This document shows, piece after piece, positions 32,401-44,400 of a stretch of 64,000 bases of DNA. The position numbers and the translations under genes were made by a program. This DNA is from Siphonodentalium dalli (Eukaryota > Mollusca > Scaphopoda > Gadilida > Siphonodentaliidae). How positions within the stretch are numbered: the first letter of the stretch is position 1; each line of letters starts with the position of its first letter. The notes under the pieces were generated by a model. The model searched no databases and was not told the origin of the DNA. It saw only the letters and a list, made by a program, of their open reading frames with translations. Location: contig CP136061.1 in NCBI GenBank assembly GCA_032622095.1, positions 66,281,127-66,345,126 on the forward strand, in the 5' to 3' direction.

Positions 32401-35400
32401 TGTCAATATCAACATTCATGACAAGTTTCATAATGATCGGAACAGGGATGTGGTGATTATGGTGTGCCAAAGGATTTATTGATGTAAAGAGTAAATGCTA
32501 AAATGGCCACCGGCAGCCATGTTTTTTTCCGAATTACCCCAAAATTACCTGTTCCCATCTACAGCCTTTACAAATCTCATAATGATCCGACCAAAGCTAC
32601 GACCTGTAGCCTGTGCCAATGGATTTAGTCATGCAAAGAGTAAAATCCAAGATGGCTGCTGGCGGATATGTTTTTTAGCCAAATCACCCCATAATCACTC
32701 GTTCCCATCTACATGTTAATATTAACATCCATGATAAATATCATGATGATCAGACGAACAGTACGACCTGTAGCCCGTGCCAATGGATTGAATTTTGAAA
32801 TCTAAGATGGCCGCCAGCGGCCATGTTTTTTGGCCGCATGACCCCAAAATGACTCGTTCCCATCTACATGTCAATATTAACATTCATGACAAATTTCATA
32901 TGACCTGTAGCCCGCGCCAAAGGATTTAGTCATGCAAAGAGTAAAATTCAAGATGGCTGCTGGCGGCCATGTTTTTTGGCCAAACGACCCCAAAATCACT
33001 CGTTCCCATCTACATGTCATTGTTAACATCCATGACAAATTTCATGAAGTTCTGACCAAAGCTACAACCTGTAGACCGCGCCAAATAATTTAGTCATGCA
33101 AAGAGTAAAATCCAAGATGGCTGCTGGCGGCCATGTTTTTTGGCTGAACGACCCCAAAATCACTCGTTCCCATCTACATGTCAATATTAACATCCATGAC
33201 AAATTTCATGATGATCAGACGACCTGTAGCCCGCGCCAATGGATTGAATTTTGAAATCCAAGATGGCGGCCAGCGGCCATGTTTTTTGGCCAGATGACCC
33301 CAAAATGACTTGTTCCCATCTACATGTCAATATCAACATTCATGACAAATTTCATAAAGATCAGACCAAAGGTACGACCTGTAACCTGCGCCAAAGGATT
33401 TAGTCATGCAAAGAGTAAAATCCAAGATGGCTGCTGGCGGCCATGTTTTTTGGCAGAACGACCCCAAAATCACTCGTTCCTATCTACATGTCAATATTAA
33501 CATCCATGACAAATTTCATGATGATCACGAACAGTACGACTTGTAGCCCGCGCCAATGGATTGAATTTTGAAATCCAAGATGGCCACCAGCGGCCATGTT
33601 TTTTGGCCGAATGACCCCAAAATGACTCGTTCCCATCTACATGTCAATGTCAACATTCATGACAAATTTCATAAAGATCAGACCAAAGGTACGACCTGTA
33701 GCCCGCGCCAAAGGAAAAGTTGACGGACACACGCACACACAGACAGACGCACGACCATGGCAATAGCTCGAACTTACAAAGTAAGTTGAGCTAAAAATGT
33801 TATTATACAATGTTGTGTACAGTATGAGATTTTCTTGTACTCTTCCGGGTTGTGGTGAAAAGTCATATTGGACTCGACACTGCGTGTCTTGTCCAATATG
33901 ACTTTTCACCACAACCTGGACTCGTACAAAAAATCAAAATACTGTACACAACATTGTATAATAACTTTATATTATTTTCTATAAAGGCATTCTAAAGTAA
34001 AGTGACTTATTTCTGATGCAGGCGAGAAAAGTCTCTCCGAACTGAAATGACATTTGGCTTGATGGAAAGTTCTAAACATTTCTGCATGTCACCTTCTAAA
34101 TAAAATTGATATCAATTGATAGAAGCTTATCTATTATTTTATATCCTGGAATCTATAAAACATGATAGGAACACATCATCATTAAGGGTTATAGTCAGTT
34201 ATCCTCTCACCCATGTCTTTGGAGGTTTTTGTTTTGTGAAACAATGTGTATATACTTGTACTGTATGTGTATGTGAAAAGAGAAAGCAAAATTCCAAAAA
34301 AGTATGAAGAAAATTTCTGAAATTGTCATTCCACAAAGGTGTTATTTTTTGTTGTTGAAAGAATTCTGCAAAATGTTTATGACGTGACTATTTTGCAGAA
34401 AATATCTACGGAATTCCACAACACTTTTGAGACGTGCCCTAATCACTCATTTGTCCTAATATGTAATCTTTGAATACCAAATTAACCCTTACTTTGCTCC
34501 AATACTCCTTGACTAGTAGTTCCCATAAGAAATGTTCAATATTTGTTGAACTTATTACCAAAACATTTCCCATGCAAGCCTTGAAATAGTGTGTCTGTCA
34601 TTTGCAGAATGAGGGTCCCCAGAGGGTGAATTTAGTGATGCTACCCCGCATAGCAGGCTAGCATCACCAAATTCACCCTCTGGGGACCTCATTCTGCTGA
34701 GGTGTAAGCAGAATGAGGTCCCCAGAGGGTGAATTTGGTGATGCTAGCCCGCTATGCAGGGTAGCATCACTAAATTCACCCTCTGGGGAAGTCATTCTGC
34801 AAATGACAGACACACTATTTCAAGGCTTGTTCCCAGGAATGAATAGGAACTTTATTTTCTTATCTATTTGTCTATCTGCTCATATTTCCTGCACACCCAT
34901 CCATATGAATAATAGGCCACTCCGTTATATTATAGGGAGAGCTTGGGCCACAGTGAGAGATGGCAACTGACCTTGATTTGACCTTTCTGACGACTTCCAG
35001 CATATACTGGTCAGGAGTGGTTACATTAAATGCCATGAACATTGGGTGGCGAATTGGAGCTGGTAGCTATAATGAAAGAAACAAAACAATCTGAAAAACT
35101 AAGAGTAAAAGCCATGATTGCAATATAAGAATGAACATGGAACTGTTCCAGGCCTCTAAAACTTATATTAATATTTTGATTTATCCCAAAGAAGACAATA
35201 TCAGGGTTCCCACACCTGAGACAAAGCTAAATTCAAGGAGTTTTCCAGGAGTTTTCCAGGAGTTATGAGGAAAATTCAAGGAGTCAATACTAATACTAAG
35301 GTACCATATATTTTTGTTGTCACTTACAATGTTTTTAGGTGTAATGTTACACTAAACCGAAAGGGTAATAACACAGCCTGTTCTTGTTGTTGCAGTTAGA

Positions 35401-38400
35401 CCTCTGGGCCCTTATATAATAGTCAAAAAGAGACAACTTTGCAATCTTGTATGTTATACTATAACCATGGTCACCCCTCCAGTATCTTACATGGACATCC
35501 AATTGTTTTTCCTGTAGTTTCTTGTTTAGGCTTTCATCAAATAACAACACGAACACAGACTCCTTATTTATAACATCCTTCAGTAAGCCTGACAAATAAG
35601 GTGCAATGCCAAAACAGGTTAAATATTTACTCTTGGATTCTCCACATGCAAATGTTTTAGCCACCTGACTATCTGGAAACATTTTTTGGAATAACTTGTT
35701 TGTCTTTTCAGATGACCGGTACGAGTAATTGTCATCAATCATTTTCATACACCACAGTATCTCTGCCGTCAGTGTATCGGTTTTAGCTGCTGCCGCGGAA
35801 ATAGGCAATTGTGACTGCTGCGTGGGTACATTTTGATTTGTCATACTAGCATTGCTTGTGGAAGGAGTGGTACTGTTATTTGCTGAAGATGCTGGCATTT
35901 GATAATTAAAGTTGGCAAGCGTCTGCGATGAAGTCTGTCCGCCACTGGCTGTCCTGTGCTTTTTTGATTTGGTGTGGCTGACCAACGCCGATTCACCCAT
36001 ATTCGCTACATCAAACGAACTTTTGCAAAGGACACAATACGCACGATGTTTATCTGAACCATGACGCTGAACCCATAGTTTGTATTGATCCTTTGTTAGC
36101 CAATCCGGATTAAAAATACACTTCCCACCGGGCATTGTTATTGACAAAAGAATTTGACACAATTTTCACGCTTCACGCACGTGTGTAAAACACAAAAGAT
36201 ATCCCATAATTTAACTTCTTCCTGGTAAAAATATACAATAATAGATTGGGGATTTCCAGTGTTACTGCATACCCCAACTATAGTCTGTTTCATTATAAAT
36301 GCTCTGTATGTGGTAGACATAATTTGTCGCTAGATTGGCGACTACGGAAGATTCTAAATAAATATTATTAACATTAAAAGGGCATCATGAACCAATAATA
36401 CTAAAATTTAAGGAGTTTTCCAGGAGATTCATATACCTTTATATATTTAAGGAGTTTTCCAGGGCCCTTGAAAGGTTATTACCAAATTCAAGGAGTTTCA
36501 AGGAATTTCAGGAGGTGTACGAACCCTGAATATGCACAGCCATAGAAAAATTACCAATCTGTCGAAAATGCATTTTCATTCCTATTTGAGAAAGATTTAC
36601 ACGGAAAATTAAATAAATGTGCTAAAAATACACGAACTAAGGACCCTAACTCAGATAAAAGAAATTGGACAATACTGAGTTTCGACTCAAATCAAGGTAT
36701 TGTTGTGAAAGATCCATATACTAAATATGAATGAAATTGGTTGACGTTTGTACAAGTTATCGTGTTAACACACATCACATTTCTATAAATAGAAAAAGTG
36801 GCATAACTCTAGAAAAGTCAAAAGAAACAAGTGGCATAACTCTAGTTAGAAAGTCTTGGCGGACCTGATTTTCTGTGTACAGCTGACGCACATGACAATT
36901 AACTCACATACAAAAAAATTGTTAGAATCCATCAATAAATTGCTATGTTATAAAGGTTTGTTGCCACCAACCGTCCCTCGCCAAACAATGTCAAGCTCAA
37001 CTAAAAATTGACAGAAAAATATAGCAATAAAAGCTCGGACAAAGTTGCATCAATGGATGGACAAGCTGATTCCTATATACACCCCCATAACTCATTAAAG
37101 GGGGTATAATTATTAAGAAATGGAATGAACCGAGAATGCTCTTGGAATAATGAGCACAAACTGTTGTCACATTATCATGCTCATGGGAATGACTATACTA
37201 TGCTACTCCAGTTAAGATAGGAAGACAAATCATACCTCTGTGAGAGAATACTTTCTGCTTACTGACCTGTTTATCTGTGCGTTCACAATCTTCTTGGTGC
37301 TGCAACAGTTTAGCTTGCTCTTCCTTGTGTAACTCCAATGCTTCCATCAAGCGCTCAGCCTATGTTGGAGAAATATAATTATATCAAACTGAAGCCTCAG
37401 GTCATAGGAATGTATTAGGAAGAGTACAGTCGGCAATAACCTCCCCATATCTCAATAAAAACCTTACATTCGCCAACAAGTAATCAGGAGTTGCTGGCCT
37501 GTGTGTTTTTGGAAAACAATTCATCAGAAATCTATCAGTTATTTCTTTTGTGCATTTCATTTTCTTTTGCTTTGCCTTCTGTTATTATCATGTTTCGTTT
37601 TAGTTCCAATTTTCTAAATTATACTACATTCTGTTTTTTTATTTGGCCAAAAAATTCAGAAAAGTTTATATAATTGGCCAAAGGAATTTTCTGGCCAGAG
37701 TGAACCCTGAGGGAGAGGTAAATCATCAAGTTGACAAACTTATGCCCCAATTCCCTTGTATATCACTTGTATACAACAAACTATGCTTAACCCTTTGAAC
37801 CCCGATGCCCCACAGCAATCGACACCCTGACCCGGGGCTCCCCGTGGTATTTTCCATTAATTTAGATAGTGTCTTGTCGAATGATGAATTGTGATACAGG
37901 TCTGATACTTTACAGGTTTGTCCCCCCATGGATCACTATCATTATAAGATCGGGAGACTTTGCCACATGGCAACTCCTTGGTATTGGTTGCTAGGCAACT
38001 ACCCGGAATTGACTTGAAAATGCAGTTATAGCTTATAGAATTGTAACTCAAGGCCAGTGATTGCATTATCGATGCAGGTAATACCCTAATGTGAAATTTG
38101 AGAAATACCATTCCAGATTTGAAGAGTGAACCAAATTTGTTATTTTAAGATAGTAACGGTTGCTAATCAAATACCACAAATGATCGAATGACATCATTGC
38201 ATTAATCATTCAGTGGTATTTTTACCTTAAAAATGCTTGTTTTTGTGAATTATAGCCTGTGCTATGCGCATATATTCCTACCCAATACGAGTGGGCAACC
38301 ATTCCATGTATACACCCTGGCCACTGCTGAAGTGTATGGGGGCATTTAAATATAAATTAGTCGGTCTGTATAAGTACGCTATAAAATGTGAGGGTAATTT

Positions 38401-41400
38401 AAACTGAAACTATTTGTCTGAATTATGTCTGTTCTATAAACATGTGGAAGATGAAGCTATATGCCGTAAATATAGTAAATGGATTAGGGAGACTAGATTT
38501 CTATCCATTCAGCTAATTTGTGCTCAGTGAGTTTAATTTAGTGTGGAATGTGTTTCAAATGGACATATAAAATGTGTTATCACACATGTAATACAATCAG
38601 CAGGATGACAAATTTCTATGCCACATTTCAGAAAGAATAGCTTTATCTTGATCACTTTTGTCCAAGACAGTTCATTAATGACTTATTATAGGATGTATCA
38701 CATACTCACTGATTTGACAGTCTCTATTGTTTTCTTGCCAGCCATTGCAACTTCTGTAGTTGTTTCTCCAGCGACCTGCATGGGAGAAAAAGATACACAT
38801 GAATATGATTCGACTAGATTGTTTCAGCGCTGCCTATAGAAGCTATTGACCTCCAGCCAATATATAAAAAAAACTGACAAGTACATTGACACTCAGACAT
38901 CATACCTGTGCATGGAATATCAAGCCAATAGTCACCATGAATGATAAAGTAGAAATAAAATGCAATGGTAATGTAGTGTATAACATTTCTCAAATGTGTG
39001 GTCAAACAATTGTCAATTTAACTAAGAAATACTGCAGGAAAGAGAAAAATGTAAAACATTAAATATGAAACAGAGGATTCAGTGTGATATAGTTTTCATC
39101 CTATAAAACTGACAAATATGCTGAGGCTAACATTTTTCTATTATACATCCATACTGAACACAGATGTAAAATGTTATTTGTGTGCTCTAGTTCTGTACTG
39201 ATTATGGGCCTACTTCAGGGGAATTGCAGTTGTCATTGCTTTCAAGCAAACACAAATTTAGTATCTTGCAAAGAATGTGTTTAAAAGTAGGGTCGTATGA
39301 GTATTTAGTTTCCATTCAAACCGAATAACCAATAATATTCGCGAATCGAATTGATTCAGTACACATGTAATTTCGAAGTGAAGACGTTAACCTCTTGGCT
39401 GCTATACTCGGCTATCATTCAGACCTGTATAATCTCCTGTTTGCCCCATGACTCTCCCAATTTGAGGCCTTAAACCCTGCATTCCCGCAACCTCCATATA
39501 ATCTCACGGTTTGGGGAAATACATGCAATAAAAATTATTTATTTAAGAAATTTGATGACGGTAACCAGGAAGTAAATAGGCAAGTCTCTTGTACACGTCC
39601 TGCCAGTGAGATTCTTGCAATGATAGGTGTGTTTTATTGTCTATCTGATTTCAAAATCTTCCTGAAAAAGACTCCAAAACTCCTTGACAGCTAGAACAAA
39701 TCTCCTGGACAACATTATACAGATCTGCTATCATTCATGATCGGAACTAAAAAATAAGTGAACTGGAACCAGTGTATCTCAATGTTTTGAAGTATATGGT
39801 GTTCCATGATTCTGTATGATAATAACATTTGCATGAAGTCTGTTTTAGCATTTATGTGACATACTGTAATATTTTCCAATGAAAATCAGACCATAACGTC
39901 AATGATCCAGCACATGACGTCATGATGTCATTCAGAAGTGAAGAGGTTAAGAGCTTACTCACCACAGGCTGTCCATGCTGCACTGACTCTTCAAATTCTT
40001 TCTCTCTTTCCTGTTGATACAATAGTAATGTCAGTTGTAATCACAAAAGGTCTCGCTAAATGAGAATCTGAGATCATTTGTCCTTAATCTCCAGGAAGAA
40101 TTATTACATATCAAAGCACATAATATGGTGGTATAAAACTTCTACCAAATCAGCTTTATTATAATTTATTAAATGTTTTTAAGTTTTTAACTGATTAATA
40201 ACGCCTATCAATTTGCTGACATTAATTTGTAGTCTTGTTTTGCAAATTGACTGAGATCAGCATAAAAGAAATAACTCTTAAAATATATATACTTCATGTT
40301 TTCACCAATTCTGTAATAATAGAGGTGGGCTGACCCAATGGGAAAAAGGATTTTCTGCATGTTGTATACATTTTTTAGGTCGAAAAAGGGAGATAGCTCC
40401 ACACAAAAAAAGTCTGACAGACCTCATAATCGCAGATTCCCATGATAATAAATATCTGTGCCAAGTTTAAAAAAATATATAAATAAAAGCTTGGATAAAG
40501 TTGCGTCGACAGACTGACTGAGGGACACGCCGATTCCTATACACCCCCTCATTACTTGTTACGGGGGTATAACTAGAGGTGGGCTGTCCCAATGGGACTA
40601 CAGATGCCCCCCCCCCCCCCCCCATGGCAGCCAGTCTTCTACATGTTGCGAAAATATTTAAGCCGGATGACTCCCCAAAAAAAGTTGGATGGACTTCATA
40701 ATTGCAGGTGCACAGGATTCCTATATACCCCCATACCCCATAACACGTTGCGGGTGTATAATAACTAACCATTTCCCTTTCCTCATCTAATACAATAGGT
40801 TCTCTTGTTTTCTCCCACAGCCTGATGCACTTATCATTGGATGCTGAAGCCAAGTAGTTCCCGCTAGGTGAAACAGCCAAACACCAAATCTGAGAGAGAT
40901 GTCCCTAAAATACAAGAGTCAATGAAACTAATGTTAAAGATAGTCTATCTTTATCGGGTATAAAATAATAGATATGAATCAAGGACAACTGTCCGCAAAA
41001 GGTTATATCAAATAATATAAATTTTATTTAGAATTTTTTATCACATCCGAGGGACAGTTTTAAGTGCTATTTTTATATCAGAAATCCATGCGAAAATGTT
41101 CAGAGCATACCAAGAAGAACAACTCTATCGCGTTAGAGCCTCAAACACAGCAAATTGATATATAAAATACAGATTTACAACGATCTTTCTTATGCCTTTA
41201 TTGACAAATAGTGTACAGTCTTCATTTTTATCTGCATTTTATTCACAAAATAGCTGCAGATGTCCAAATAAATTGGTGTTTTGCATTTAAATATTATCTG
41301 ATGAATCAGAAGAAGTTTCATGCTGATTCAAAGACAGACGTTATGTGTACCCCAGTATTTAACCATTGGATGAATCATCATGACTGAATATTCATTGACG

Positions 41401-44400
41401 AGTATTTCATTTGGGAAATGTCCCGACTGTTTATTGAATTTATTATAATAACATTCCCTGTAATTGACTTAAAATTAGTTGTATGCCATCTACACTTTTA
41501 ATATCCCACGTGTAGATGTGGCATAGAATTCATTTCAACGGAAATTCATGATTATTGGCAATAATTAGTACCCGAGTTACAAGGTGATATGTTCGGACAG
41601 AACAAAATTAACAAATTTCCAAGTCAAACAAGGGCCGTAACTCTGGTAAAAATTAATGGGTGAAACCCGTAGTATCTGGGTATCCTTTCCCCCAGCCTGT
41701 GCTATCACCATGACAAAGGACAATGAAATCTGATAAGAAAAAACCCGAGTTACAAGGTGATATGTTCAGATGGACGAACAGAAATTTCTAAGTCAAACTA
41801 GGGCCATAACTCTGGTAAAAATGAATGGACGAAACCCATAGTATATGTGTATCATTCCCCCCCCCCAAACCTGTGCTATCACCATACCAAAGGACAATGA
41901 AATCTAATAATTAACACCCGAGTTACAAGGTCATATGTTCGGAAGGACAGACAGCCGGACGAAGCCCTCGGCTAATATGCCCCGAAGGTCGGGGGCTTAA
42001 TAAGAGGCTATTTTAATGTATTCTTTTATAACTGAATGGCAGAATACATTCAGGAAGTAAAAGGTTAACAACCAGTTCACCATTTGCCATCAACCCTTTC
42101 AGATAATAAGTTCAACGGCCACAGGCCGTTTGTTGAACTTATTATCTCAAAATTTAACTCCAGTGAATACTAATACTTCATCACTCATATTATATGTTAG
42201 TATATTTCATGAACATCCCTCCCAGATTAATAATAGACCATTCCAATGTACAGTTTTATAACTGAATGGGGGAATCTAGTTAGTAAACAAAGGGTTAAAT
42301 ATATGACCAGCAAAGTTTGTTCCAGCTTTTCATAAACCTGCTTAGAAGCAGAAGTAGATGGAGAAAAACTGGGGATTACTGTCCCAGAAATAATTACAGA
42401 TGAGGTATGTACCACAACTGCACTCAAATTTCTGGTGCACTGTGCATGTTAACAAAAAGAGCGATAATGAACTATTTCATGAATTACATATCTAGAGGCA
42501 AACTTGCATATTAGAAGTATGGTACCCCTTTCATGACTGGAACTGCGTTGGTGCAGCATTAAAGATCCTGTGCCAGTGCACTCTCTATATATCCGAGTCT
42601 CCCTCAGACAGCCTCGCATATATAAGATAATGAATGCACTGGCTTAAAAGGTCAAGGTAGATATTGTTAGGCCAATGTATTCTCTTATATATGCGAGGCT
42701 CCCTATGGGAGACTCACATATAAAAGAGAATGCATTGGCACAGGGTTTTCGCAAGATCTCAGGAATGTCCAGTCATGGAAGGGTTAAAGGCACAGGCAGC
42801 GTTCGTTGCAGAAATATTCATATTTGTTCAAATCGTCATCAACAGAAGGAATATTAAAATATATATAGTTTTGTTTATATGCCAAACATAATCAGCGTGT
42901 AAATAGTATATTGTCGTCAAAACGTACGATGGAGTACATAAACAAGAACCTGCACGTGCTACAGAAGTTTTGCTTCTGTTTACATAACACAGCGCAATTC
43001 TATAGGTTAATCACACACAAATGATATAAACGCTCTTTATTATTTCCATATCAGGAAAACAGTAGCAAATAACGCTCTTTATGTTCACCATATCCGGATC
43101 TAAACAAAAGCCAGGAAACGTAACGTTTTTTGCCTTTGTTTACATAACAAAGGAAAAACATTTGACAACTAGAATGCACTCACTGGAGCTGCCTATACTT
43201 GCGCCCATCACACATTTGGCATGTTGTGTGGTGTCTTGCCAACAAAAGTTTGAACCACGGGTGCTGGCCCCTCGTTTGAGAGATCGATAACAAAAATCTA
43301 GATATCAAATCTCTGTTCATCCATCGCTGAAATAGTTGTGTGTACGGACATAATATCCCTGTTATGATGATATGGACCCCAGTTGGCTGCATATTAGGAA
43401 CGATAACTCTATCCGATCTAATTACAGGTGAGACATATTGGTAGTGTTTTTTACCTGTTAACCAACTATCAGATTTAGGCCACTCCGATGCATGGTGTAT
43501 TATCTACATGTATATTATGTGAGGACCTTGATGGGGATAGCTTCAGTCTTGAATGTTAAAGTGACACACTGCGCTCGCTGAACGAAGTCTCTCCATGTGA
43601 ACGATGTATTATCTACATGTATATCACGTGATGACCTCGATGAACGATGGGCAGCTTCCGCCCTGAATATTAAAGGGACAAAATGCACTCAGTATTTGAA
43701 TATTAAAGGGACAATAGTCTCTCACGGGGGATGATTGTTAAAGTGACACAAGGCACTCACTATGGATGAATGTTAAAGTGACACTAGGCACTCACTGTGG
43801 GATAATGTTAAAGTGACATTCGCATTGAAAACTTCAAAAACTTCAAACGCGTTGACGTGCGCGTTACTAGGACTGACCTGCAGTTTATAAGGGTATACGT
43901 CTTGGATGGTAATTTGGCACCTATAAAAATTACTAAGTTTTTTGAAATTTGTGAAGTTTTTGAAATTTGTGAAGTTTTTGAAATTTTAGAAATTTTTGAA
44001 GTTTTTGAAATTTTAGAAATTTTTGAACTTTTTGAAATTTTTCAATATTGTTCATTTATGAACGATTTATTACCAAAATAAAACCAGATAACAATGCAAA
44101 TTAAATATATATGTGGATTTAAATTACAATCAATGCAACCATTTCATATTAGCGCATGTGGGGTACTGCGTTATGCAGTAGGTCCCTAGATTTGCGTAGG
44201 TCTCCGTAGGTCACTCAATTCGCGTAGGTCCCCGCAGTAATGCAATACATAGTAGGTCTACATGATTTATTGACTGATAAAATGGATTGATACCACTAAA
44301 TGATCATGTTAGATGTTACTTTGCATATAATTTTTATAATTAATTTCCGAAATCTGAAATTGTATGCTCTAAAAGTCACATAAATCAATGCAAAAATACA

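Noticed and set aside
40467-40880. 137-codon minus ORF as an independent gene
   Set aside because: It is a WDR3 WD40 exon read through its donor into repeat DNA; the start codon is internal to the exon.
43857-44081. Plus frame of [12 protein letters not shown] repeats as a coiled-coil protein
   Set aside because: Translation of a 15-bp A/T-rich tandem repeat.
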